From an uncultured Cellvibrio sp. (GTDB lineage: Bacteria; Pseudomonadota; Gammaproteobacteria; Pseudomonadales; Cellvibrionaceae), in the NCBI GenBank assembly GCA_937958105.1, contig CALFXJ010000061.1, positions 62,001 through 126,000 on the forward strand: DNA of 64,000 nucleotides, read 5' to 3'. The position numbers and the translations under genes are program-made. Numbering within the stretch: position 1 is the stretch's first letter; every line of letters begins with the position of its first letter. Below the pieces are notes generated by a model. That model had not been told where the DNA came from. It worked only from the letters and a program-made list of their open reading frames with translations, and did no database searches. Shown in pieces: positions 53,184-60,912 of this stretch.

Positions 53184-54347
53184 ATGCACAACCTCACGCA
53201 GAGCTCCAAAACCCCGCCAATGCTCTCGGCACCGGCCGGCTTGCATTATGCCGAGGCAACACTGGCTGATCTGGACGCTCTGGTTGAGCTGGAGCAGCGG
53301 TGCTTTACGGGTGATCGGCTCAGTCGACGGAGTTTCCGCCGCTGGCTGACGACGCCTCAGGATATCCTGCTGCTGGCCTGGAAAGAACAACTGCTGGCGG
53401 GCTACATCCTGGTCCTGTGTCACCGCGGTACGCGCCTGGCTCGGGTTTATTCACTGGCGGTAGATCCGGACTTTCGCGGGATGGGTATAGCGGCCTGGTT
53501 GATGCAGCTGGCTGAGCAGCGGGCGCGGGACAGTGGCCGTCTCTACATGAGACTGGAGGTCAGCAGCGAAAACAAAGGCGCTATCCGTCTTTACGAATCT
53601 CTGGGCTACAAGCAGTTTGGTCTTTATCACGACTACTATGAAGACCACAGTGACGCCCTGCGTTACCAGAAGCGCATCCGGGTTTTTCAGGGTGACACCC
53701 AGCACAGTGCTATCCCCTGGCTGTGCCAGAACACCCTTTTCACCTGCGGTCCGGCTTCCCTCATGATGGCCCTGACCTCGCTGGATGCGGACTATCAGCC
53801 ATCCCTGCAGGAAGAGCTGCGCCTGTGGCGTGAGGCAACGACGATCTTTATGACATCGGGCCATGGTGGCTGCCATCCCATGGGGCTGGCACTGGCGGCG
53901 CAGGCGCGTGGGTTCTCCACCTCGGTGTGGGTGAATCAGACCGGCCCGCTGTTTCTGGATGGTGTACGCGATGAAACCAAGAAGCCCATCATGACCGCCG
54001 TACACAATGACTTCTGTGCGCAGCTGCAGGCGCTGGAGGTGCCGGTTCATTACCGTGATATCCGTCAGCAGGATCTGATCGAGGCTTTCCGTGATGGGGC
54101 TGTGCCGATCATCCTTATCAGTACCTATCGCATGGACAGCAAGAAAGCGCCCCACTGGGTGGTGATGAGTGGCTTTGATGATGAGTGCATCTACGTCCAC
54201 GACCCGGACCCGGAGACCTATGGCCAGAGCGCCATTGACTGCCAGTTTATCCCGCTGGCGCGCAGTGATTTTGAGTTGATGACCAGTTTTGGACGTAACC
54301 GCCTGCGGACCGCAGTGATAGTCCATGCTAAAACTGGAGCTGGTTGA
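53184..54347 (+). CDS. GNAT acetyltransferase fused to a peptidase C39-like domain
   Basis: 387 residues. The N-terminal half (about 20-165) is a RimI-like GNAT fold with the acetyl-CoA loop RGMGIA (98-103) and VSSENKGAIRLYESLGY. The C-terminal half (about 170-385) is a papain-like C39 domain with Q182, C188 (QNTLFTCGPAS), H324 (APHWVVMSG) and D340 (HDPD), a complete catalytic set. Homologous fusions occur in gammaproteobacteria, often beside RimK-type ATP-grasp ligases; none is seen here. The function is unknown; a peptide-modifying or processing role is plausible. It lies 39 bases after the DUF2817 gene and 21 before the YgjP-like gene. Confidence 0.85.
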   Translation: MHNLTQSSKTPPMLSAPAGLHYAEATLADLDALVELEQRCFTGDRLSRRSFRRWLTTPQDILLLAWKEQLLAGYILVLCHRGTRLARVYSLAVDPDFRGMGIAAWLMQLAEQRARDSGRLYMRLEVSSENKGAIRLYESLGYKQFGLYHDYYEDHSDALRYQKRIRVFQGDTQHSAIPWLCQNTLFTCGPASLMMALTSLDADYQPSLQEELRLWREATTIFMTSGHGGCHPMGLALAAQARGFSTSVWVNQTGPLFLDGVRDETKKPIMTAVHNDFCAQLQALEVPVHYRDIRQQDLIEAFRDGAVPIILISTYRMDSKKAPHWVVMSGFDDECIYVHDPDPETYGQSAIDCQFIPLARSDFELMTSFGRNRLRTAVIVHAKTGAG

Positions 54348-54368
54348 GAGTAAAAGCAGGAATATCTG

Positions 54369-55103
54369 ATGTTGAAGACGCGCACAACCTGTGTAGCGGA
54401 AACCCGCGTAATCCCGTTCCCCTTTGAGTTCAGTATCCTGCGCTCACGCCGCCGGAGTATCAGCATTGAAGTGCAGGCTGCGCAGGTCCGGGTCCGTGCG
54501 CCACAGCAGGTTGCCGAAAGCGTGCTGCACGACTTCCTGCGAGAAAAAACTCCCTGGGTGTTGCAAAAGATTGATGAACAGCGCCAGGCATTGGCGGCTA
54601 TTCCGCAGCACACCTACATAGCGGGCAGCAGCCTGCCATACCTGGGGCGTGACATCAGTCTGGTGATCGGCAGTGGATCGGCGGGACGGGTGGTGCTGCA
54701 CGACCAGCAACTGCATGTTCTTTTGTCCCATCGACGTCGGATGAGCGCCCCGGAACAGACCCGGCGGCTGGTGCAAGGCTGGTATCAGCAACAGGCTCTG
54801 AAGCTTCTGACCGCTAAGACTGATCAACTGTGTCAGGCCATGGGGCTGCAGCACACCGGCGTCAGTATCCGGGCGACGCGGACTAAATGGGGGCACTGCA
54901 CCAGTCGTGGCGCCATCCAGTACAATTGGCAAATTATTCTGGCACCTGAGCCTATTGTGGATTATCTTGTCGCCCACGAAGTAAGCCATTTGCGCCATCA
55001 CAACCACAGTCGTGCTTTCTGGCAATTAGTGGAGAGCGTCTGTCCCGATTATGCGCGCTGCCGCGCCTGGTTAAAGGCTAACGGCCAGCAACTGGTGCTG
55101 TAG
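54369..55103 (+). CDS. YgjP-like (DUF45) zinc metallopeptidase family protein
   Basis: 244 residues. The C-terminal catalytic part contains the conserved RTKWGHCTSRG (171-181) and HEVSH (203-207), with a third histidine a few residues on (HHNHSRAFW). This is the YgjP/WLM-type gluzincin signature. The N-terminal half is a beta-rich domain typical of the family. No signal peptide. Substrates of YgjP-like proteins are not established. It follows the GNAT-C39 gene with a 21-base gap, so co-transcription is likely. Confidence 0.88.
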   Translation: MLKTRTTCVAETRVIPFPFEFSILRSRRRSISIEVQAAQVRVRAPQQVAESVLHDFLREKTPWVLQKIDEQRQALAAIPQHTYIAGSSLPYLGRDISLVIGSGSAGRVVLHDQQLHVLLSHRRRMSAPEQTRRLVQGWYQQQALKLLTAKTDQLCQAMGLQHTGVSIRATRTKWGHCTSRGAIQYNWQIILAPEPIVDYLVAHEVSHLRHHNHSRAFWQLVESVCPDYARCRAWLKANGQQLVL

Positions 55104-55191
55104 CACAGGCGGGCCTGAACGATAGCAGCGAAGCCCGAAGCCTTTGGGTAAGCATTTTTCTGAACCCTGAACCAACAAAGTGTCTGCCATC

Positions 55192-55557
55192 ATGACTGAA
55201 CTCAGCGATGACTTTAGTGAAAACATCGACCGCTTTATCGTCGAAGCCATGGAAAACGGTTGTGTCTGGGGCCTGCAAAGTGAAGAGGGCTGGGCCTTGT
55301 GTGCGTCGGAAGATTACGATGATGTAGACGTAATGCCGCTCTGGTCCCAGGAAACATTTGCCCGGCATCATTGTCGCGATGAATGGGCAGACTACACACC
55401 GGTTGCCATTGAGCTGGAAGAGTTCCTCGAAGACTGGCTGCCGGGCATGCACGAAGATGTCCTGCTGGTTGGTGTCAACTGGAATGATGAGCTTGAGGGA
55501 GACGAGATGGAGCCCCTGGATTTGCTGGAAGAGTTTGAGCAGGAGCTCCAGGATTAA
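55192..55557 (+). CDS. DUF2750 family protein
   Basis: 121 residues from the ATG at 55192; a GTG at 55180 would add four residues and neither has a clear ribosome site. The whole protein matches DUF2750: CVWGLQSEEGWALC, then PLWSQETFARHHCRDEWADY and a very acidic C-terminus (LEEFLEDWLPGMHEDVLLVG). Members are small soluble proteins of unknown function, common in gammaproteobacteria. No catalytic motif is visible. Confidence 0.82.
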   Translation: MTELSDDFSENIDRFIVEAMENGCVWGLQSEEGWALCASEDYDDVDVMPLWSQETFARHHCRDEWADYTPVAIELEEFLEDWLPGMHEDVLLVGVNWNDELEGDEMEPLDLLEEFEQELQD

Positions 55558-55663
55558 TCCGCCTCACCTAAGTACATCTGCCGGCGCCAGCCGCTGTTCC
55601 TGTCCTGCACCCTGCGCGGCTGTTCATTCTTTTGCCCCTGCTGTTTTTGCTTGCTGACCCGAC

Positions 55664-56002
55664 TCAGCCGAAAAAAGAAAATTCCTCGTCGGTCACACCG
55701 AATAAGTAATCGTGCAGGATGTCCACCTGGTGACGGGTGACGTAATCTTCCAGGCTGTTCAGTGTTTCGCAGATCGGCGTGATAGCCGGGGTGGGGTTGG
55801 TGCGATAATCGTGGGTGGTCAGGACAAAGGCCTGAGCGTCAGCCGGGTTGGCGTCATTGAGTCGATGCTGCAATTGCAGTACACAAAAATCAAAATCCAT
55901 GCACATCCGCATGAGATTGGGATAATTGGATTCCTTGCGGTCGATAAAACGAATTTCCCTGCTGCCAAGCAATTCTGCAGTCTTGAGTGGTTGATTGGGC
56001 AT
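55664..56002 (-). CDS. Uncharacterised small acidic protein
   Basis: 112 residues that I do not recognise. The codons are rich in G/C at third positions as in neighbouring genes, unlike the overlapping plus-strand frame at 55712-56029, so this strand is the coding one. The sequence is predicted mostly helical, without signal peptide or membrane helix, and ends in an acidic-aromatic tail (VTDEEFSFFG). Conserved-looking blocks are SREIRFIDRKESNYPNL and ETLNSLEDYVTRHQVDILHD. The ribosome site is weak. It is convergent with DUF2750. A role cannot be proposed. Confidence 0.65.
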   Translation of the reverse strand: MPNQPLKTAELLGSREIRFIDRKESNYPNLMRMCMDFDFCVLQLQHRLNDANPADAQAFVLTTHDYRTNPTPAITPICETLNSLEDYVTRHQVDILHDYLFGVTDEEFSFFG

Positions 56003-56304
56003 AATGTAAGGGAGAACCTTCCTGACTAATGCGTTTGATCAGACGTGGTGCCTATACCGCGGAGCGAATAACGATACGACCTGCCAAACAAGTCGAATAA
56101 CGGATGGGTTTTGTTGTCCCTGAAGATGCGAAACGAGGTCGCAAATGGGGTAAAACCTAATATCTACCCTAGCTTGTATACGAGTGTTTGCAAGCATAGC
56201 TCCGGCCGTTTGCGCGCAGCATGTGAAGTTGATCACACAATTACAAAAGTATATGGGCAGCTGTCTGATAAAGCCTCGCGAATACACATTAAGGAGATGT
56301 TCGA
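56003..56304 (+). other. Regulatory region upstream of the LEA14-like lipoprotein gene
   Basis: About 300 bases without a gene. It includes a perfect CRP-type dyad (56222-56237) and AGGAG-type ribosome site (AAGGAGATG, about 56290-56298) for the gene at 56305. Candidate -10 boxes are TATATG (about 56250) and GATAAAG (about 56267). The minus-strand unknown gene may share this region for its promoter. Confidence 0.5.
56222..56237. promoter_or_regulatory. CRP/Vfr-type binding site
   Basis: TGTGAAGTTGATCACA is a perfect TGTGA-N6-TCACA dyad, 68 bases before the LEA14-like start codon. Depending on which -10 box is used, it could be an activator or repressor site. Confidence 0.7.
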
Positions 56305-56784
56305 ATGCCAAATCCCCGTGCGTTATTAGTCCTGATTATCCTGTCGTTTCCGGTGTTACTGGGTGGTTGCGCCGCGCTCCAGCCAGGGCTGGAAAAGCCG
56401 ACTGTTAAAGTCACCGGGCTGAGGCTGCTGCCTTCACAGGGCGGCCTGAGTCAGCGTATCGGTGTGGACCTGGCCATACTCAATCCCAATGATCGGGATT
56501 TGTCGCTGCGGGGAATCTCTTATACGATTGGCATCGAAAATTTCTCCGTGCTCAGCGGGGTAACTGACGATGTTCCCGTGCTGAGGGGCTATCAGGAGAC
56601 GCCGGTAAGTCTGGAAGTCTCCGCCAATATGCTGCAGGTGGTTCGCCTGATCGAGCATCTCAGTCGGGCCGGCGTAAAAGACAGCGTCAATTATAATTTC
56701 GATGCAAAACTGGATTTCAGTGCACTGCTGCCGGCCATGCGCGTCAAAGAGACCGGGGCTATCCCTCTCGTACAAGGCAAATAA
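56305..56784 (+). CDS. LEA14-like (LEA type 2) lipoprotein
   Basis: 159 residues. A lipoprotein signal with lipobox LGGC (C22) is followed by one LEA2/WHy beta-sandwich (about 33-150) with the typical LAILNPNDRDLSLRGISYTI core. Bacterial LEA14-like lipoproteins are periplasmic or outer-membrane proteins linked to desiccation or envelope stress; the exact function is unknown. A good ribosome site (AAGGAG) precedes the ATG. A CRP-type site lies upstream, and parC follows after 26 bases, so parC may be transcribed from the same promoter. Confidence 0.88.
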   Translation: MPNPRALLVLIILSFPVLLGGCAALQPGLEKPTVKVTGLRLLPSQGGLSQRIGVDLAILNPNDRDLSLRGISYTIGIENFSVLSGVTDDVPVLRGYQETPVSLEVSANMLQVVRLIEHLSRAGVKDSVNYNFDAKLDFSALLPAMRVKETGAIPLVQGK

Positions 56785-56810
56785 ATTGTAAATTTGATTC
56801 AGGATATTTC

Positions 56811-59075
56811 ATGACAGAAGTAATTGCTCCGCCCGAAGCGGATGAACGCATTTCCCTGAAAGACTACACGGAAAAAGCGTATCTGGATTATTCCATGTAC
56901 GTGATTCTCGACCGAGCCTTGCCTCACATCGGCGATGGTTTAAAACCGGTTCAGCGTCGCATCGTTTATGCGATGAGTGAGCTGGGCTTAAAAGCCAGCG
57001 CGAAATATAAAAAATCGGCACGCACTGTGGGTGATGTCATCGGTAAATTTCATCCCCACGGTGATTCGGCTGCCTATGAAGCCATGGTGCTGATGGCGCA
57101 GCCCTTCTCTTACCGCTATCCCTTGGTGGATGGACAGGGGAACTGGGGTTCGCCGGATGATCCGAAATCATTTGCGGCGATGCGTTACACCGAATCGCGC
57201 CTCACGAAATACAGTGAAGTCCTCCTGGAGGAACTGGGGCAGGGCACGGTGGAGTGGCAGCCCAACTTTGACGGTACGCTGGAAGAGCCTGTGGTATTGC
57301 CATCGCGGGTACCCAATGTCCTGCTTAACGGCACCACTGGAATCGCCGTGGGTATGGCCACAGATATTCCACCCCATAACCTGCGCGAGGTAGTCAATGC
57401 CTGCGTACACCTGCTCGACAATCCCAAGGCGACAGTAACGGAGTTATGCGAGCACCTGCTTGGTCCTGACATGCCAACGGATGCAGAGATCATTACGCCG
57501 CGTGCCGAATTGATCAAACTGTACGAAACCGGACGCGGCAGTGTACGTATGCGTGCGGTGTGGAATAAAGATGCTGACACCGGAGATATCATCGTAACGG
57601 CGCTGCCGCATCAGGTTTCCGGCGCGAAGGTTCTGGAACAGATTGCTGCACAGATGCAGGCCAAGAAACTACCCATGGTGGCTGATCTGCGCGATGAGTC
57701 AGATCATGAAAACCCCACCCGGCTGGTCATTACACCGCGATCCAATCGCGTTGATCTTGAGCAGGTCATGCAGCACCTGTTTGCAACCACTGAGCTGGAA
57801 CGGACCTATCGCGTCAACATGAACATGATTGGCATTGATGGCCGCCCTGCCGTCAAGTCACTGGATAAAATTCTGACCGAATGGCTGAGCTTTCGCACAG
57901 TTACCACGCGTCGCCGTCTGCAATACCGTCTCGAGCGTGTCGAAGAACGCCTGTTGCGTTTGGCCGCATTGATGATTGTGTTTCTCAATGTAGACGAAGT
58001 GATCCGCATCATCCGCGAGGAAGACAATCCCAAGCCGGTGTTGATGGAGCGTTTCAATCTGATTGAGATGCAGGCCGAATATATTCTCGAAACCAAGTTG
58101 CGCCAGTTGGCGCGTCTGGAAGAGATGAAGATTCGTCAGGAACAGGAAGACCTGGAAAAAGAGCGGGACAATCTGAAAAAAATCCTCGACTCTGCAGTAA
58201 AACTGAAGAATCTGGTGCGCAAGGAATTAATCGAGGTTGCACAGCAGTACGGCGATGATCGCCGCTCACCGATTGTTGAGCGTGCAGAAGCGCAGGCGTT
58301 CAGTGAAACGGAATTGATGAGCGTTGACCCGATCACCGTAGTCATCTCTGATAAAGGCTGGATTCGTGCAGCCAAAGGCCATGACATTGATCCGGCAGGC
58401 CTCAGCTATAAAGCCGGCGACAGCTTCAAATTTGCGATCCATGGGCGGAGCAATCAGAACGTCATCCTGCTTGATTCAACTGGACGCAGTTATTCGTTGC
58501 CCGCACATAACCTGCCTTCAGCGCGGGGGCAGGGCGAGCCGCTCAGTGGCCGCATCAACCCGCCCAGCGGAGCCACCTTTGAAGGTGCCTTGATGGGTGG
58601 TGATGAACAGCCAGTGCTGCTGGCTTCAGATGCGGGATACGGTTTTGTGGCGACACTGGGTGATCTGCTCAGTAAAAACAAAGCCGGTAAAGCCCTGCTG
58701 AGTTTGCCGGAAGGTGCAAAAGTTCTTCCCCCACAACTACTGTCTGGCGATCCTGCCCAGACTCTGCTGGCGGCAGTAAGTAATGATGGTCGGCTGCTGG
58801 TATTCCCGGTCACCGAACTGCCGCAACTGGCGCGCGGCAAGGGTAACAAAATCATGAATATTCCCTCGGCGCGGGTAAAAAGCCGGGAGGAATTTGTCGT
58901 TGCAGTGGCAGTGATCAATCCGGGTCAAGCGCTTACGCTATACTCAGGTAAACGCCATATTACCTTGAAGGCAGCAGACCTCGATCACTATCGCGGTGAG
59001 CGCGGTCGACGCGGGAACAAATTACCGCGCGGCTTCCAGAAGGTCGATCAGGTTGAAGTGACGGGCAATAAATAA
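56811..59075 (+). CDS. parC: DNA topoisomerase IV subunit A
   Basis: 754 residues. The active-site tyrosine is Y126 in AAMRYTESR. The quinolone-resistance region HPHGDSAAYEAMV has S86 and E90, the wild-type residues matching E. coli S80 and E84. The C-terminal part has degenerate beta-pinwheel blades, shorter than GyrA's. With ParE it decatenates daughter chromosomes. parE is not in the window. A strong terminator lies 43 bases past the stop. Confidence 0.96.
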   Translation: MTEVIAPPEADERISLKDYTEKAYLDYSMYVILDRALPHIGDGLKPVQRRIVYAMSELGLKASAKYKKSARTVGDVIGKFHPHGDSAAYEAMVLMAQPFSYRYPLVDGQGNWGSPDDPKSFAAMRYTESRLTKYSEVLLEELGQGTVEWQPNFDGTLEEPVVLPSRVPNVLLNGTTGIAVGMATDIPPHNLREVVNACVHLLDNPKATVTELCEHLLGPDMPTDAEIITPRAELIKLYETGRGSVRMRAVWNKDADTGDIIVTALPHQVSGAKVLEQIAAQMQAKKLPMVADLRDESDHENPTRLVITPRSNRVDLEQVMQHLFATTELERTYRVNMNMIGIDGRPAVKSLDKILTEWLSFRTVTTRRRLQYRLERVEERLLRLAALMIVFLNVDEVIRIIREEDNPKPVLMERFNLIEMQAEYILETKLRQLARLEEMKIRQEQEDLEKERDNLKKILDSAVKLKNLVRKELIEVAQQYGDDRRSPIVERAEAQAFSETELMSVDPITVVISDKGWIRAAKGHDIDPAGLSYKAGDSFKFAIHGRSNQNVILLDSTGRSYSLPAHNLPSARGQGEPLSGRINPPSGATFEGALMGGDEQPVLLASDAGYGFVATLGDLLSKNKAGKALLSLPEGAKVLPPQLLSGDPAQTLLAAVSNDGRLLVFPVTELPQLARGKGNKIMNIPSARVKSREEFVVAVAVINPGQALTLYSGKRHITLKAADLDHYRGERGRRGNKLPRGFQKVDQVEVTGNK

Positions 59076-59118
59076 TCACCTGGCTTGCAGATAATTGCGA
59101 GCGCGCTCAACCGCTGAT

Positions 59119-59158
59119 GGCTCTGAAAAATTGTGGGTAAATTTTTCAGAGCCTTTTT
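59119..59158 (+). terminator. Intrinsic terminator of parC
   Basis: A perfect 14-bp stem (59119-59132 with 59140-59153) with a 7-base loop is followed by five T residues. It separates parC from the PilZ gene. Confidence 0.92.
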
Positions 59159-59240
59159 GTACCAGCGCCGCTATTCGATAAACCTCGGGGGTGCTGCCGA
59201 AGTAATAGGCGAGTTTCAAACAATAACAAAGGATTTCTTC

Positions 59241-59516
59241 ATGAGTGACCTGCGCCGTCATGTCCGTACTCCCTTCTCCTGCCAGATTAAGATCAAGCAT
59301 GAAGCTATTGGCGAGCTGCTGGTCAAAACCCGGGATATTTCCGATGGGGGTGTGTTTGTCATCCTTGATCCACATCAGGTACCGGCTATTGGCACTGTTG
59401 TAACCGGGCAGGTGCAAGGATTGATGGAGGACGCCCCCGAACTCAAGATGGAGGTGGTGCGGGTAGAATCTACCGGTGTCGGCCTGCGCTTTCTTATTGA
59501 CGATGAGGCCAGTTGA
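59241..59516 (+). CDS. PilZ domain protein, probable c-di-GMP receptor
   Basis: 91 residues from the ATG at 59241, with AAAGGA seven bases upstream; a longer frame from 59133 runs through the parC terminator and is not used. Both c-di-GMP-binding motifs are present: R5xxxR9 (RRHVR) and DxSxxG (DISDGG). It is a single-domain PilZ protein of the kind that relays c-di-GMP to motility, pilus or polysaccharide systems. The following gene, a polysaccharide deacetylase, starts 26 bases later; a shared operon would suggest exopolysaccharide control, but this is inference. The overlapping minus-strand frame is an artefact. Confidence 0.88.
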   Translation: MSDLRRHVRTPFSCQIKIKHEAIGELLVKTRDISDGGVFVILDPHQVPAIGTVVTGQVQGLMEDAPELKMEVVRVESTGVGLRFLIDDEAS

Positions 59517-59541
59517 AACCACTGGTCCATTAGGAGGATTT

Positions 59542-60684
59542 GTGTTGATTATCTCGGGTGTTCGTCGTTGCTGCGGCATTGAGACATTCTGGGGAGCGAT
59601 ATTACGCTCAGGTGGAAACTATCTGCTCGCTACCATTTTACTTTGTACAATGGCCGCTTATGCCCAGGCCGCTGTTGTTCTGCAATATCATCACGTCAGT
59701 GAATCCACGCCTGCATCCACCAGTATTACCCCAGCATTATTTAAGCAGCATATGGATTACCTGGCAGAGCAAGAATTTAAGGTAGTGCCGCTGCCGGAAC
59801 TGGTAAGCCTGCTCAAAGACGGCACCACTCTTCCGGATAAAACAGTAGCCATTACGTTTGATGACGCTTATGAATCGGTATACAGCGAAGCTTATCCTCT
59901 CCTGAAAAAACGCGGCTGGCCCTTTACTGTCTTTATCAACACTGATCCTCACGATCAGAACAAGCGATCCTTTGCAACCTGGGATCAGATCAAGGAAATG
60001 GGTGAATACGGTGCGACCATTGCCAACCACACCACCAGGCACAGTCATTTATTGCGGCTGCGCGATGGGGAATCCAGAGCACAATGGCGTAAGCGCATCA
60101 AGCAGGAAGTCATGGATGCAGAGCAGCGAATCAAGGAAAAGACAGGACAGCAGCATCGGTTGCTGGCATATCCTTATGGCGAATACGACAACCACGTAAA
60201 GAAATTATTGAAGGACCTGGATTTTGTAGCCTTCGGACAGCAGTCCGGCCCTTTGTTTGCGCTCAACGATTTGCTCGCACTGCCGCGTTTTCCGTTTGGC
60301 GGCAGCTATGGCGACTTACAGGACTTCGTCACCAAAGTGAATACGCGCCCGTTCGCCGTCGCGTCCGTTGAACTTTACGAAGACGCATCATTGAAAACGC
60401 CGCTGAAAGATCTCGTGTTGCCCCACGGACAAACACCGGTACTGGTTCTGACACTGGAAGACAAACATTTGTTGTCTCGAATAAATTGTTTTGCTTCAGG
60501 CCAGGGTGCAATCAAAACGGAGGTGCAGAATGAAAAATTGATTGTACAGGCAAACAAACCTCTACCCGCAGGGCGCACACGCTATAACTGCACAGCACCC
60601 ACGGGAGAGAAAGGACGTTTTTTCTGGTTCTCTCAGCAGTGGCTGACCAAGGGTAGCGATGGCCGTTGGGCGCATGAGGATTGA
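59542..60684 (+). CDS. Polysaccharide deacetylase (NodB/CE4) family protein
   Basis: 380 residues from a GTG at 59542; AGGAGG lies four bases upstream, and a TTG at 59545 would have better spacing. A signal peptide or anchor helix ends near AYAQA (about 43). The CE4 domain shows motif 1 TFDDAY (D107, D108) and motif 2 HTTRH (H163, H167), the Asp-His-His metal triad. A C-terminal domain (about 270-380) is less conserved. It would remove acetyl groups from N-acetylglucosamine polymers in the periplasm or outside, such as PNAG-like polysaccharide, chitin or peptidoglycan. Pairing with PilZ hints at biofilm polysaccharide, unproven. Confidence 0.85.
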   Translation: MLIISGVRRCCGIETFWGAILRSGGNYLLATILLCTMAAYAQAAVVLQYHHVSESTPASTSITPALFKQHMDYLAEQEFKVVPLPELVSLLKDGTTLPDKTVAITFDDAYESVYSEAYPLLKKRGWPFTVFINTDPHDQNKRSFATWDQIKEMGEYGATIANHTTRHSHLLRLRDGESRAQWRKRIKQEVMDAEQRIKEKTGQQHRLLAYPYGEYDNHVKKLLKDLDFVAFGQQSGPLFALNDLLALPRFPFGGSYGDLQDFVTKVNTRPFAVASVELYEDASLKTPLKDLVLPHGQTPVLVLTLEDKHLLSRINCFASGQGAIKTEVQNEKLIVQANKPLPAGRTRYNCTAPTGEKGRFFWFSQQWLTKGSDGRWAHED

Positions 60685-60724
60685 GCGCACTTCAGTTTGA
60701 ACAAAAAAATTTATCGTGTTATCG

Positions 60725-60773
60725 ATACATCTTCATTCGCGACTGAATCAGCCTTCAACGCACTCAGTCGCAG
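60725..60773 (-). pseudogene. Degenerate copy of the bax 3' end
   Basis: On the minus strand this stretch reads LRLSALKADSVANEDV in frame with a stop beyond, close to the C-terminus of the Bax-like protein (LRLSALEADPAAIEDA). By eye, 36 of 46 aligned bases match those at about 60930-60977. It lies on the far side of the REP pair from bax, as if the REP unit had split or duplicated the gene end. Confidence 0.55.
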
Positions 60774-60885
60774 TACGTAGGTCGGATTAGCCGCAGGCGT
60801 AATCCGACAGTTTACGGGCGGAAATAAAATCGATGTCTAGCCATATTGATGTCGGATTACGCCTGCGGCTAATCCGACCTACGTA
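60774..60885. repeat. REP-like inverted repeat pair (BIME-like)
   Basis: Two 35-base arms (60774-60808 and 60851-60885) are perfect inverted copies separated by 42 bases. Each arm is itself a hairpin of the GTCGGATTA...TAATCCGAC type with a TACGTAG flank. This core is a widespread REP-like motif. Such pairs act in mRNA stability, termination or as targets of RAYT transposases. No transposase is nearby. It lies between the convergent deacetylase and bax genes. Confidence 0.85.
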
Positions 60886-60912
60886 AGGTATTTTTGGAGA
60901 TTCCAATAGCTA

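Noticed and set aside
53184..54347. Bacteriocin/ABC export C39 peptidase system
   Set aside because: The C39 domain is fused to a GNAT acetyltransferase, not to an ABC transporter, and no double-glycine leader peptide gene or transporter lies nearby.
55712..56029. Plus-strand frame of 105 codons overlapping the unknown acidic protein
   Set aside because: Third-position GC and amino acid composition favour the minus strand; the plus frame has no ribosome site.
59076..59579. Minus-strand frame of 167 codons across the PilZ gene
   Set aside because: It runs through the parC terminator and opposite the PilZ gene, which has both c-di-GMP motifs and a good ribosome site.
60774..60885. Simple intrinsic terminator for the convergent deacetylase and bax genes
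   Set aside because: The structure is two complete hairpin arms in perfect inverted order with no T-tract, fitting a REP-type element better than a terminator, although it may still affect transcript ends.
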